Below are positions 9,572 to 18,632 of a DNA stretch of 64,000 nucleotides, one piece after another. The notes beneath the pieces were generated by a model. It was not told where the DNA came from and did not search any database. It worked only from the letters and a program-made list of their open reading frames with translations. Position 1 is the first letter of the stretch; each line of letters opens with the position of its first letter. The stretch comes from an uncultured Alteromonadaceae bacterium (lineage in GTDB: Bacteria; Pseudomonadota; Gammaproteobacteria; Enterobacterales; Alteromonadaceae), in contig CANMXU010000003.1 in NCBI GenBank assembly GCA_947501935.1, forward strand, positions 186,001-250,000, in the 5' to 3' direction. The translations under genes were made by a program, and so were the position numbers.

Positions 9572-10252
9572 ATGTTAAAAGACTGGCCAACTGAAGAGCG
9601 CCCGCGAGAAAAGCTACTGAGCTTAGGCGCACAAAGTTTAAGTGATGCCGAATTGCTCGCCATTTTTTTGCGCACTGGGGTAAAAGGCTGCAATGTGGTT
9701 GAACTTGCGCGGCAATTACTCAGTAACTTTGGCAGCATTGCTGGTATTTATAGCGCAAACCAGCGGGCATTTTGTCAACAGCATGGCATCGGCTTAGCAA
9801 AATATGTGCAACTGCAAGCTTGCTTGGAAATGTCAAAGCGGTATTTATCAGAAGAACTACAACGTTGTTCGCCGCTAACGTCTTCACAAGCAACCAAAGA
9901 TTATTTAGTTGCTGAACTTCGCCATGAAACCCGTGAAGTATTTGCGGTGCTATTTTTAGATAATCAGCACCAAGTATTGCATTTTGAACGCTTATTTTTT
10001 GGCACTTTAGATGCCGCAGCAGTTTATCCAAGAGTGGTGATGGAAAAGGCAATAGAACATCATGCCGCAGCAGTAATTTTAAGCCATAATCATCCATCAG
10101 GGGCTGCTGAAGCAAGTTTTGCTGATCAAGAAATTACCCAACGTTTAACTAATGCCTTAAATTTAATTGATATTCGAGTGCTTGATCACATGATAATAGC
10201 TGGACATCAATGTTATTCATTTGCTGAACATGGCGAGTTATCAATGGGATAA
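9572..10252 (+). CDS. radC: RadC-family JAB/MPN-domain protein
   Basis: A protein of ~226 residues with an N-terminal helix-hairpin-helix region and a C-terminal JAB-type metalloprotease-like domain. The metal site is visible as SHNHPSG (His172, His174) followed by Asp185 (ASFADQEIT). Despite the old name, a role in DNA repair is not well established for this family. I prefer the ATG at 9572 (MLKDWPTEERP) because AAGGA at 9560-9564 is correctly spaced; a GTG at 9566 is possible and adds two residues. As in many relatives it diverges from coaBC and lies upstream of rpmB, here with three inserted genes. Confidence 0.93.
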   Translation: MLKDWPTEERPREKLLSLGAQSLSDAELLAIFLRTGVKGCNVVELARQLLSNFGSIAGIYSANQRAFCQQHGIGLAKYVQLQACLEMSKRYLSEELQRCSPLTSSQATKDYLVAELRHETREVFAVLFLDNQHQVLHFERLFFGTLDAAAVYPRVVMEKAIEHHAAAVILSHNHPSGAAEASFADQEITQRLTNALNLIDIRVLDHMIIAGHQCYSFAEHGELSMG

Positions 10253-10390
10253 TCCCCATTAGAATAATGAATTGTTCAACTTGGTATTACATAAAAAAAG
10301 TTGCAACAATGTGTAACTCCAGTTAATTTTAGGTAAAGCTCAACTGCATAATAACTTTGAGTTGTTTGTAGTCACAATAAGGATTATCTA

Positions 10391-10702
10391 ATGACCGACA
10401 GTAGTATAGATGAAACCGAACGCAGAAAATCGTTTCGCCTTGATATGGAAAAGGAGCTGGTTGATATCGTCTGGACTGACAAAAACAACCAACAGCATTG
10501 CAAAAAAATTGCTTGTCTTGATTTTTCCCGAGGCGGTTTAAGATTAGACTGCGATCAAGAGATCAGTCCAAACACCGCGGTTACAGTAGTATTCAAACAA
10601 GCCGCAGCAAAAAGTCAAACTCTAAACGGAAAAGTACTGCGTTGTCTTAAGCAAGATAATGGTTGGTTTGAAATAGCCTTATTATTAGTAGACGGTGATT
10701 AG
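10391..10702 (+). CDS. PilZ-domain protein, likely cyclic-di-GMP receptor
   Basis: A 103-residue single-domain protein. It shows both halves of the PilZ c-di-GMP-binding signature: the arginine cluster ERRKSFRLD (residues ~10-18) and the DxSxxG loop in CLDFSRGGLRLD (~45-56). The family senses c-di-GMP and controls motility, adhesion or other outputs through partners. It lies 138 bases after radC and 65 bases before a ParA-type ATPase on the same strand, so the three downstream genes may be co-transcribed. A good AAGGA precedes the ATG. The target is unknown. Confidence 0.85.
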   Translation: MTDSSIDETERRKSFRLDMEKELVDIVWTDKNNQQHCKKIACLDFSRGGLRLDCDQEISPNTAVTVVFKQAAAKSQTLNGKVLRCLKQDNGWFEIALLLVDGD

Positions 10703-10767
10703 CCTTTATATTTCAACTATACTGAACAACGTTGACCCTAAATTGAGTAGTAGAAGGAATTAACAGC

Positions 10768-11436
10768 ATGATGATATTGGTTGGTGGCGAGAAAGGTGGT
10801 AGCGGCAAAAGCTGTCTCGCACAAAATTTGGCAGTATTTTTTGCCAGTAAAAAAAATGCAATCGTCTTAATGGTAGATTGTGATCCTCAAAGAACAACAT
10901 CCGACTGGATACAAGCCCGCAATAGCGACCCTTCGCTGCCGGCGATAAACTGTATTCAACTTTATGGCAAAATTCGTAATGACTTACTCAGCCTTAATCA
11001 GCACTATGACTATGTTGTAGTTGATTGTGGCGGCCAAGATAACCTTGCCCTACGTGCCGCAATGTCGGTTGCCGATCATGTTGTTATTCCATTACGCCCG
11101 AAACGTCGAGATTTAAAAACCGTTCCGCATATGGAAGATATGCTTAGCACTTGTAAAATGGTTAATCCAAAAATGCTGGCGTCGTTTGTTATTACTCAAT
11201 GTCCGTCATTACCTAATCAAGCAGGGCGTATTCTTGAAGCCAAAGACGTATGTACTTCATTTGGCATTAATGTTTTAAATGCGGTGACCTATAACCGTAA
11301 TGTTTATGATGATAGCGAAGAGCAGGGTTCATCGGTAATAGAAATCGAGCCAAACGGTAAAGCTGCAAGCGAAATGATCGCCATTGCAGAAGAGTTGTTA
11401 GCCATGAAACCGGATAATTCGCATGAGTTTAACTGA
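10768..11436 (+). CDS. Orphan ParA/MinD-family ATPase
   Basis: A 222-residue deviant-Walker ATPase. Residues 6-16 give the Walker A motif GGEKGGSGKS, then VDCDPQRTTSDW (A') and YVVVDCGG (Walker B), as in small ParA proteins such as plasmid ParF. These ATPases form dynamic patterns on DNA or membrane and position plasmids, chromosomes or protein clusters. The standard chromosomal parAB locus is near the other end of the window (parB at the right edge), so this is a second system. It overlaps the next gene by 14 bases. That partner has a ribbon-helix-helix fold, which is the layout of plasmid parF-parG. The cargo is unknown. Confidence 0.88.
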   Translation: MMILVGGEKGGSGKSCLAQNLAVFFASKKNAIVLMVDCDPQRTTSDWIQARNSDPSLPAINCIQLYGKIRNDLLSLNQHYDYVVVDCGGQDNLALRAAMSVADHVVIPLRPKRRDLKTVPHMEDMLSTCKMVNPKMLASFVITQCPSLPNQAGRILEAKDVCTSFGINVLNAVTYNRNVYDDSEEQGSSVIEIEPNGKAASEMIAIAEELLAMKPDNSHEFN

Positions 11437-11923
11437 TCTTAAAAAATCGTCTGATGATAAAGGTAGAAAGAAAAAGTTTACCGTTGACGAATTTATTTCT
11501 GATTCTGAAAATTACGCCAAAGGTTCTCCAGAAATTGTTAGTAGCGATATCGCTAAGCAACAAGATTTAGCACGTGCCATTGCTGGCGCGCACGATTTAG
11601 TTGCAAGAAAAGCAGAACAAGAACGCCTAGCCGCAGAGAAGCAAGCGAAAACACCAGCAACAACTCAAGTAAAAAAAGTTACTTCGAAAAAAATCACTCA
11701 AATCCAAAAATCGACGGTAGCGAGAGATAGCAATGCAAAAAATCGTCAACCATTTCGCCATGCCACCTTCACCTTAAGTGAAGAGGTTATCACCCAATTA
11801 CAGTTTTTAGCTGATGAAACAGGTTTAGCGAAATCGCACATTGTTCGTATTTTAATTAACGAATTAGACGATCAGGAAAAGGTAGAGCAACTCAAGCAAG
11901 CACTCAGCGATAAAATTGATTAA
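11423..11923 (+). CDS. Ribbon-helix-helix partner of the orphan ParA
   Basis: A 166-residue protein that overlaps the ParA gene by 14 bases, so the two are translationally coupled. The C-terminal ~50 residues (HATFTLSEEVITQLQFLADE, then TGLAKSHIVRILINEL) look like a MetJ/Arc-type ribbon-helix-helix DNA-binding domain. The N-terminal ~45 residues are charged (KKKFTVDEFISDSENYAKGS). A Lys/Ala/Thr-rich, probably disordered linker spans ~60-110. By analogy with ParG, the N-terminal part would contact the ATPase and the C-terminal part would bind DNA. It is longer than ParG-type proteins (usually under 100 residues). I infer the partnership from gene layout and fold only. Confidence 0.7.
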   Translation: MSLTDLKKSSDDKGRKKKFTVDEFISDSENYAKGSPEIVSSDIAKQQDLARAIAGAHDLVARKAEQERLAAEKQAKTPATTQVKKVTSKKITQIQKSTVARDSNAKNRQPFRHATFTLSEEVITQLQFLADETGLAKSHIVRILINELDDQEKVEQLKQALSDKID

Positions 11924-12062
11924 GTGTTAGTTTGAGGATTTTATCGCTATTTTGTCTGAGGATCGCGCAACTTGATCATAAAATTGTCGCTTTATTCAAG
12001 AAAACCACCTAATATCGCTGCTCAATAACAGCATAACTAGTTGAAATCTAGATTTTTTGTAA

Positions 12063-12091
12063 AGTCTTTATCAATATATCTGATAAAGACT
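12063..12091 (+). promoter_or_regulatory. Perfect 11-bp inverted repeat upstream of rpmB
   Basis: AGTCTTTATCA and TGATAAAGACT flank a 7-base AT loop. The repeat lies 140 bases after the RHH gene stop and just upstream of a -10-like TATAAT. It may terminate the ParA/RHH transcript (a TTTTT run comes nine bases later) or act as an operator of rpmB. Confidence 0.4.
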
Positions 12092-12113
12092 AGCATTCGT
12101 TTTTCACTTTCAC

Positions 12114-12119
12114 TATAAT
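12114..12119 (+). promoter_or_regulatory. Probable -10 box of the rpmB-rpmG promoter
   Basis: A perfect TATAAT stands 80 bases upstream of the rpmB start. No good -35 hexamer is found at 16-18 bases spacing, so the call rests on the -10 box and on the location. Confidence 0.4.
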
Positions 12120-12198
12120 ATGCCACCTTTTTCAGGATCCCGAGGCGACGGTCTTGGGGAATAATAGCTCGAGCTGAAATTAATTTTGGAGTACTCAT

Positions 12199-12435
12199 AT
12201 GTCTAAAGTTTGCCAAGTAACAGGCAAAAAACCAGTCGTAGGGAACAATCGTTCTCACGCAAGAAACGCAACACGTCGTCGTTTCTTACCTAACCTTCAA
12301 TCTCACCGTTTTTGGGTTGAGAGTGAAAACCGTTTCGTTAAATTACGTTTAACTCCGAAAGGAATGCGTATTATCGATAAGAAAGGCATCGATGCTGTAT
12401 TAGCAGACATTCGTGCCAATGGCGAAAAAGTTTAA
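12199..12435 (+). CDS. rpmB: 50S ribosomal protein L28
   Basis: A 78-residue basic ribosomal protein with the L28 start [20 protein letters not shown] and the run [17 protein letters not shown]. Length and sequence are standard for gammaproteobacteria. GGAG lies 10 bases before the ATG. rpmG follows after nine bases; this pair is conserved and cotranscribed in most relatives. Confidence 0.98.
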   Translation: MSKVCQVTGKKPVVGNNRSHARNATRRRFLPNLQSHRFWVESENRFVKLRLTPKGMRIIDKKGIDAVLADIRANGEKV

Positions 12436-12444
12436 GGAACCATC

Positions 12445-12600
12445 ATGCGTGATAAAATTCGTTTAGTTTCTAGTGCTGGTACCGGTCATTTTTATACTAC
12501 TGATAAGAATAAAAAGACTATGCCAGAGAAAATGGAAATCAAAAAGTTTGATCCTAAAGCACGTAAACACGTGATTTATAAAGAAGCTAAAATCAAGTAA
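12445..12600 (+). CDS. rpmG: 50S ribosomal protein L33
   Basis: A 51-residue ribosomal protein read from ATG 12445 to TAA 12598-12600: [20 protein letters not shown] then [20 protein letters not shown]. This is the cysteine-free (zinc-independent) form of L33. AAGGAAC precedes the start. It shares the rpmB transcript and is followed at once by a strong terminator. Confidence 0.97.
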   Translation: MRDKIRLVSSAGTGHFYTTDKNKKTMPEKMEIKKFDPKARKHVIYKEAKIK

Positions 12601-12613
12601 TTGATAGCTTTTC

Positions 12614-12642
12614 AAAAAACCCGGTCTTTACCGGGTTTTTTA
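12614..12642 (+). terminator. Rho-independent terminator of rpmB-rpmG
   Basis: AAAAAACCCGG, loop TCTTTA, CCGGGTTTTTT: a GC-rich stem with a T-run, 14 bases after the rpmG stop. It is a classic intrinsic terminator, and the A-run on the left would also let it work on the opposite strand. Confidence 0.93.
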
Positions 12643-12695
12643 TTGCCTAAAATTCCGTATTATAGCGTTACGATTTAACAACCAACGCGCTGGCA

Positions 12696-13181
12696 ATGAA
12701 ACTCTCAAGAACCGCATGGAATAATGTCATCATCTTTTCAGTGATGGGACTGATCTTGTTAATCAATTTAACCAACAATGATGAGCAGCAAACAACAAAT
12801 ATTTCAGTTAATAATGAAATGAATATTTTGACTGAACACCAACATATCCTGACCTTAACCATTAACCAAGAACTATTTATTGAACGCATTGGTAAAACTT
12901 GGCGAGCCACACCCGCTAAGCTCAGCGGTCAAGCTTTAGAACAAATGATTTATGCTTGGCAGCAAAGCACTGGTAGCACTTTAAGTACAGCCCCTGTGGT
13001 TATTCAAGAAAACGCCACTAAAGTTACCATTGACCTTGCTGGTGAAGCTGAGCCATTAATATTGAGCCTTTACTTGGCTAATCAGCAATTACTTATTTTC
13101 AATCATCAAAATGAAATGTGGCTACAACTACCACAGGCACTATATTTCCAATTATTACCGACAGAAATTTTCGCCGAATAA
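12696..13181 (+). CDS. Membrane-anchored periplasmic protein of unknown function
   Basis: A 161-residue hypothetical protein with an N-terminal membrane anchor at about residues 9-25 (NVIIFSVMGLILLINL). It has a predicted periplasmic domain with alternating beta-type segments (ILTLTINQELFIERIGKTWR; LILSLYLANQQLLIF). I recognise no catalytic motif. It stands between rpmG and an ATP-grasp gene on the same strand, 85 bases from the latter. Relatives of this short anchored protein may occur in other marine Alteromonadales, but I cannot confirm that here. Confidence 0.65.
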   Translation: MKLSRTAWNNVIIFSVMGLILLINLTNNDEQQTTNISVNNEMNILTEHQHILTLTINQELFIERIGKTWRATPAKLSGQALEQMIYAWQQSTGSTLSTAPVVIQENATKVTIDLAGEAEPLILSLYLANQQLLIFNHQNEMWLQLPQALYFQLLPTEIFAE

Positions 13182-13266
13182 GCATTTATTGAATAAACAT
13201 AACCAAACAAACTTTACCGAATAAATAAGTGCGTTGTGACCACCTGATTACGCACGAGGAAAAAAC

Positions 13267-14145
13267 ATGAAAAAATGCGCCATTCTTACCATGGACACCC
13301 TAGATGACTTTGAAGCCTATGACGATTTATTAATTGCCCCTTTAGCAACACTTGGCTGGCAAACCACTATGGTGTCGTGGCGTGATAACAGCGTTAATTG
13401 GAATGACTACCAGGCAGTAATAATTCGCTCGCCTTGGGATTACCAAGACGACGCGCAGGCTTTTTTACAAGTACTAAGCAATATTGAGCATTCTTCTGCA
13501 CACCTTGAAAACAACTTAGCCACAGTTACTTGGAATATTGATAAAAGCTATTTAAAAGCACTAGCAGAAAAGGGCGTTACCATAGTGCCAACTCTGTGGG
13601 CAGAATCGTTTAACGAGCAACAGCTAGCGCAATATTTTCACAAGCTTAATGCTGAACAATTAGTTTTAAAACCACGTATTAGTGCTAATGCCGATAATAC
13701 CTTTTGGTTGAAAAAAAGCAGTTATCAACAACAGTTGCCGCAGCTAACAGAAATATTCTCTAAAACTGCCTATATGGCGCAACCTTTTATGGAAAGTGTG
13801 CTCAACGAAGGTGAATTTTCCTTATTCTATTTTAACGGTCAGTATAGTCACGCAATTTTAAAAACCCCAAAAGCAGATGACTTTCGTGTACAAGAAGAAC
13901 ATGGTGGCTCACTTAAAACTATCGACCCTGAAGCTGAATTACAACGCTGCGCTGAAAAAGCCTTAATAGCGCTACAACAAATTAATGGTATGCCATTATA
14001 TGCCCGCGTAGACTTTGTTCGTCATCAAAATAGTTTTGCCTTAATGGAAGCCGAGCTCATTGAACCGTCACTCTATTTTAATATGGACGAACAATCACCA
14101 CAGCATTTTTCCGAGGCCTTTGTACACCGTATGGAGCAATTATAA
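13267..14145 (+). CDS. ATP-grasp family ligase of unknown substrate
   Basis: A 292-residue protein resembling the RimK/glutathione-synthetase-like branch of the ATP-grasp superfamily, including proteins of the DcsG (cycloserine ligase) type. Supporting segments are [13 protein letters not shown] (~57-69), [17 protein letters not shown] (~141-157), the glycine-rich loop RVQEEHGGS (~211-219) and the metal-binding end [13 protein letters not shown] (~264-276). Such enzymes form an amide or peptide bond using ATP. The substrate cannot be told from sequence. It ends three bases before mutM, so they are probably cotranscribed, though a functional link is not obvious. Confidence 0.75.
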   Translation: MKKCAILTMDTLDDFEAYDDLLIAPLATLGWQTTMVSWRDNSVNWNDYQAVIIRSPWDYQDDAQAFLQVLSNIEHSSAHLENNLATVTWNIDKSYLKALAEKGVTIVPTLWAESFNEQQLAQYFHKLNAEQLVLKPRISANADNTFWLKKSSYQQQLPQLTEIFSKTAYMAQPFMESVLNEGEFSLFYFNGQYSHAILKTPKADDFRVQEEHGGSLKTIDPEAELQRCAEKALIALQQINGMPLYARVDFVRHQNSFALMEAELIEPSLYFNMDEQSPQHFSEAFVHRMEQL

Positions 14146-14147
14146 AT

Positions 14148-14963
14148 ATGCCGGAATTACCAGAGGTTGAAGTGTGTCGCTTAGGTATAACTCCACACGT
14201 AGTTGACCAACAAGTCAGTGACGTTATTGTTCGAAATGCGCAGTTACGTTGGCCCATTCCTGAAGCAGTAAAAAGCTTAGTAGGGCAAACAATAGAAAAG
14301 GTCGAACGACGCTCAAAGTACTTATTATTGCGCTTGCAATCAGGCACCTTATTACTGCATTTAGGTATGTCAGGTACCATTCGTGTGATCAATAAAAATA
14401 CTGAAGTGGCCAAACATGATCACTTTGACTTAGTGCTTAAAAATAACAAAGCGCTAAGGCTAAACGACCCACGCCGTTTTGGCGCAGTTTTATATTTTGA
14501 CCAGCACATTGACGAACAAGGCCTGCTCGCCAAACTGGGGCCTGAGCCTTTAAGTGATGATTTATCAGCGGGTTATCTTTTTACTAAAGCTAAAAACCGT
14601 AAAGTGCCAATAAAAACCTTTTTAATGAATAATCATGTAGTCGTTGGGGTAGGGAACATTTATGCCAACGAAGCATTATTTAAAGCAGGAATTTTACCAA
14701 CTACCGCTGCGGGTACGGTTTCAAAAAAACGCTTTGATGCACTAACAATTATTATCAAACAAGTATTAGCAGAGGCAATTAAACAAGGTGGCACCACCTT
14801 AAAAGACTTTACCCAGGCAGATGGGCGCCCGGGATATTTTGCTCAGAAATTACAAGTTTACGGCCGAGCAGGGCAGAAGTGTTTTATCTGCGAAACCATT
14901 TTAGAAGAGATTCGCCAAAGTAATCGCAGCTCAGTTTTTTGTCCAAGCTGCCAGAGTGATTAA
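14148..14963 (+). CDS. mutM: Formamidopyrimidine-DNA glycosylase
   Basis: A 271-residue base-excision repair enzyme (Fpg) that removes 8-oxoguanine and ring-opened purines and cuts the abasic site. The mature N-terminus PELPEVE supplies the catalytic proline and glutamates. The helix-two-turn-helix region and the C-terminal zinc finger (CFIC...CPSC, about residues 245-268) are intact. Length is normal (269-271). It follows the ATP-grasp gene by two bases and converges on coaD, with an inverted-repeat element between them. Confidence 0.97.
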   Translation: MPELPEVEVCRLGITPHVVDQQVSDVIVRNAQLRWPIPEAVKSLVGQTIEKVERRSKYLLLRLQSGTLLLHLGMSGTIRVINKNTEVAKHDHFDLVLKNNKALRLNDPRRFGAVLYFDQHIDEQGLLAKLGPEPLSDDLSAGYLFTKAKNRKVPIKTFLMNNHVVVGVGNIYANEALFKAGILPTTAAGTVSKKRFDALTIIIKQVLAEAIKQGGTTLKDFTQADGRPGYFAQKLQVYGRAGQKCFICETILEEIRQSNRSSVFCPSCQSD

Positions 14964-14983
14964 CTGTCGATTTAATCTGCAAG

Positions 14984-15069
14984 AAAAAGGGTCGGTGACA
15001 TTTATTAACTATTACTCGATTTTAGCTTCTTTGAATTTAAACAAGCAAGCTATGTCACCGACCCCTTTT
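14984..15069. repeat. Inverted-repeat element, copy 1 (REPIN/MITE-like)
   Basis: The left arm AAAAAGGGTCGGTGACA (14984-15000) and right arm TGTCACCGACCCCTTTT (15053-15069) form a near-perfect inverted repeat around an AT-rich core of 52 bases. Two further copies with the same arms lie at 27973-28059 and 30986-31061. It fills most of the gap between the convergent mutM and coaD genes and might also terminate both. The arms and spacing resemble REP doublets (REPINs) mobilised by RAYT transposases; no such transposase is in the window. Confidence 0.85.
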
Positions 15070-15093
15070 GTAAATATTGAGTACCAGTAAAAC

Positions 15094-15588
<495 letters not shown>

Positions 15589-15749
15589 TTAAGGTGGCTA
15601 GCTATGCCTTCATTGTAAAATGCAGCTTTGCAAAATAACAACAAAGAATAGTGATTTTATTAAAGTATTTACTCAAAAGGCTTTATTTTAAGCGTTTTTT
15701 GATAGTATGATGAGATAATTCAATTTTTAGCTGGGAAGAAAAAAAGTAT

Positions 15750-16406
15750 ATGAAAACCCGTGATAAAATAATCCATGCAAGTATTTCATTATTTAATGAG
15801 CAAGGAGAGCGTAATGTCACTACTAATCATATTGCTGCCCATCTAGGTATAAGTCCAGGTAACTTGTATTATCATTTTCGTAATAAAGAAGACATTATCC
15901 TGTCGATTTATGAAGAATATGCCCGTAATTTACTCTTAGATATTTTCCCTGTAGTTTCTCCTGAAGTTAAGCCGCTTGATGCCATTATTTTATACATGGA
16001 TGCGGTATTTCAGGCGATGATGAAATTCCGCTTTTTCTATAGCAACTTGCCAGTGTTATTAGCCAAAAACCCCTCATTACGCGAAAAATATGTGGAAGTT
16101 CAACATTGCATTGCTGAGCGGGTAAGTCAGTTATTATTGTCGTTACGTGAAGCCAATATGGTTGACTTTCAAGACGATGAATTAGCCGATATTGTTAGCA
16201 TATTACGTTTAGTGAACACTTTCTGGTTAAGTTTTTATCAAACTCAAACCAGTAAAGTTGAAATTAATGACTCGGTATTTTATGAAGGGGTATTAAAGAT
16301 ATTGGTGATCATTCATCCATATGCCACCAAAGAAGCCTTACCGGAATTTTTAAAAGCACGTGATATGTATCGCGAACGTTTTAACGCTGCATTAGAGCAA
16401 GTTTAA
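15750..16406 (+). CDS. TetR/AcrR-family transcriptional regulator
   Basis: A 218-residue regulator. Residues ~1-50 hold the TetR helix-turn-helix (IHASISLFNEQGERNVTTNH, then IAAHLGISPGNLYYHFRNKE). The C-terminal ligand domain contains a YSNLPVLLAKNPSLREKY stretch typical of a proteobacterial TetR subgroup. The ligand is unknown. It diverges from coaD and converges on kdkA. The start ATG has a GGGAAGAA-type ribosome binding site. A role in envelope or lipid control would be only a guess from its waaA/kdkA neighbourhood. Confidence 0.85.
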   Translation: MKTRDKIIHASISLFNEQGERNVTTNHIAAHLGISPGNLYYHFRNKEDIILSIYEEYARNLLLDIFPVVSPEVKPLDAIILYMDAVFQAMMKFRFFYSNLPVLLAKNPSLREKYVEVQHCIAERVSQLLLSLREANMVDFQDDELADIVSILRLVNTFWLSFYQTQTSKVEINDSVFYEGVLKILVIIHPYATKEALPEFLKARDMYRERFNAALEQV

Positions 16407-16426
16407 TTAAGCTATTGTTTAACTGC

Positions 16427-17197
16427 TCAACTATTATAACCTTGCATTAATTGCTGCCAATTTTCAGGCTGCCAATGAAATTTTGGCAGCTTGTTCAGCT
16501 CTTTATTAAACGAGCGTAACAACCGAGATAAATTCCCCTGCTGCCAGTCAGTTTTAACTGCACGCTGCTCACCACGATCAAAGTCAATCAACCAAATTTT
16601 ATTATTTTCATCAATTAAAATATTGTGGGCATTTAAGTCGTGATGATAAATACCTTGTTGATGAAATCGAGCAATTACCGCACCCACTTCTTGCCAAAGC
16701 TTAGCGCTTAACGGCTGCTTTGATAAATAGGCGACTAAGTCTTGGCCATTTTCAATACGCGAAGTTAACAAGTCGGCTTGGTAACTAAGCCGATGCTTAA
16801 TCACCCGACAAGCAACTGGTCGTGGTGCAGGCAAACCTTGTTGATGCATAACCTTTAATAAATTAAATTCGGCAAAGGCACGCGTTGCCGCCATTGAAGT
16901 AAACCAATAACTGTCATGAATAAGCTTGCCAATTAAGCCGCCACGATAATAATGCCGTAATACCCATTGCTGCTGGCCTTCATACTCAACAAAGTAGGTA
17001 GTGCCACGCCCATGAGCTTGACCAAGTACTTTTTCATTAGCCAGCCAATATGCGCTGGTTAACATTTCAATAGTAAAATCAGCAACCAACTCACTGTCAT
17101 ATAAACAAAAAGTATTGTTTTGCTGATATTGAACAATGCCATTTTCAAGCTGGTTTAAGTTATTTTTCAAAATTTTATTATCACTTTTTATGGTCAT
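16427..17197 (-). CDS. kdkA: 3-deoxy-D-manno-octulosonic acid (Kdo) kinase
   Basis: A 256-residue lipopolysaccharide kinase that phosphorylates the Kdo residue attached to lipid A, on the inner side of the inner membrane. The protein-kinase-like core is visible: HGRGTTYFVEY (glycine loop region), the catalytic loop HHDLNAHNILI (~175-185) and WLIDFDRGEQ (DFG-equivalent, ~193-202). It starts one base after waaA ends, on the same strand, so the enzyme that adds Kdo and the one that phosphorylates it are made together. Organisms with KdkA usually have a single-Kdo inner core. Confidence 0.92.
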   Translation of the reverse strand: MTIKSDNKILKNNLNQLENGIVQYQQNNTFCLYDSELVADFTIEMLTSAYWLANEKVLGQAHGRGTTYFVEYEGQQQWVLRHYYRGGLIGKLIHDSYWFTSMAATRAFAEFNLLKVMHQQGLPAPRPVACRVIKHRLSYQADLLTSRIENGQDLVAYLSKQPLSAKLWQEVGAVIARFHQQGIYHHDLNAHNILIDENNKIWLIDFDRGEQRAVKTDWQQGNLSRLLRSFNKELNKLPKFHWQPENWQQLMQGYNS

Positions 17198-17198
17198 A

Positions 17199-18491
17199 CT
17201 AACGCGTTAATAAGCTTTGTAGTTTATCGATACTCACATCACTCGCGCCTTGATTAGCTTTAATCACTTTAAACGCTTGAGCGCCAAGTTGATCAGTTAA
17301 AACGCTGTTATTAAGTAATACGTTTACTTGCTTAGCCAATTGCTCAGAGAAAGACGAATGATGACTCAGCTCAACTAAACCTTGTACTTGGCGAAGTTGC
17401 TGCATAATTTCATTAAAATTAGTCATATCAGGGCCAACAATTATCGCTTTTTTAAATAACGCCGGCTCTAGCGGGTTATGCCCACCAATGGTTGAGAAAC
17501 TACCGCCCATAACCACTAACGATGCCAATGAATACATTGCCATTAACTCACCTAACGAATCCATTAACCACACCTGAGTATCATCATTTATCGCTTGTTG
17601 TTGACTGCGTTTTAGCAAGGAAAATTTTTGATTTATACATAGCTTAGCCACTTGTTCAAAGCGCTCGGGATGGCGCGGAACTAATACTAATAAAGCATCG
17701 GGATGTTGTTTAAGTATTTCACGATGGGCATTTAAGGCAATTTTTTCATCATCAGCATGTGTACTTGCCATTACCCATATTTTTCGATCGAAGGGCAGGT
17801 ATTGGCTCAATTCCATTTGTTTTTCGGCAATATCAGCATTCACCGCTAGGTCATACTTTAAATTACCCGATACTGAGCAACGCGAAGACTTAGCCCCCAA
17901 CGCAATAAAATTATCTTGGTTTTCTTGGCTTTGGCTAAAAATATGATCAAAGCGCGTTAACGTGGGTGTAATTAACCAAGTAAGTTTTTTATAACTTTTC
18001 ATTGAATGAGCTGACAAACGACCATTAATCAGTAATAGCCGGCATTGCTGTTTACTCGCTAAGGCAATGGTATTTGGCCATAGCTCTGTTTCCATAAAAA
18101 TCATCGCCTTTGGAGCCAATGTTTTTAAAAATAAGTGGCTACAAAAATAAATATCGAGTGGGAAGTAACAATGTTGCACCCGATCAGCAAAAACCTTCTG
18201 TACTTGCGCAGAGCCAGTTGGCGTAAATGTGGTGAAGGTTATCGGTAAATCTGGGTTTGCTAATAACAACTTTTCAACAAAGGGCTTTAGTGCCAATACT
18301 TCGCCAACACTAGCAGCATGCACAACAATACCGCCCTTTTTAAAGTGTGCGGGGATAAAACCAAGGCGTTCGCTTAAGCGTTGTCTATACTCAACATTGT
18401 TTTTTGAGCGCAATATTAATAGCAACAAAACCACAGGTAATAACACCAGCAGTAATAAGCGATAAAATAATAAAGAGAGGAAAGTTTTCAC
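17199..18491 (-). CDS. waaA: Kdo transferase
   Basis: A 430-residue GT30 glycosyltransferase that joins Kdo from CMP-Kdo to lipid IVA. An N-terminal membrane anchor (LLFYRLLLLVLLPVVLLLLI) is followed by the family motifs HAASVGEVLALKPF, FMETELWPN and MGGSFSTIGGHNPLEPAL. Length is normal (~425). The next gene, kdkA, follows after one base. Whether WaaA adds one or two Kdo residues cannot be read from the sequence, but the coupled kdkA suggests a mono-Kdo core. Confidence 0.96.
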   Translation of the reverse strand: MKTFLSLLFYRLLLLVLLPVVLLLLILRSKNNVEYRQRLSERLGFIPAHFKKGGIVVHAASVGEVLALKPFVEKLLLANPDLPITFTTFTPTGSAQVQKVFADRVQHCYFPLDIYFCSHLFLKTLAPKAMIFMETELWPNTIALASKQQCRLLLINGRLSAHSMKSYKKLTWLITPTLTRFDHIFSQSQENQDNFIALGAKSSRCSVSGNLKYDLAVNADIAEKQMELSQYLPFDRKIWVMASTHADDEKIALNAHREILKQHPDALLVLVPRHPERFEQVAKLCINQKFSLLKRSQQQAINDDTQVWLMDSLGELMAMYSLASLVVMGGSFSTIGGHNPLEPALFKKAIIVGPDMTNFNEIMQQLRQVQGLVELSHHSSFSEQLAKQVNVLLNNSVLTDQLGAQAFKVIKANQGASDVSIDKLQSLLTR

Positions 18492-18632
18492 AAAAGTACG
18501 CTATAAATGAAAGTAGCGGCAGTATATCAAAGGCGAAGACATTAATAAAAATTTCAATGATTTCATCTTAAGGCGTGCTAATCTTTTAATTGTGTCCCTA
18601 CATAGGTAATAGTCATTAAGGAACAATGCACC

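Noticed and set aside
14984..15069. Simple rho-independent terminator between mutM and coaD
   Set aside because: The arms are far apart (52-base core), and the same arms recur at two other sites, one inside a gene, so a dispersed element explains it better. It may still terminate transcription.
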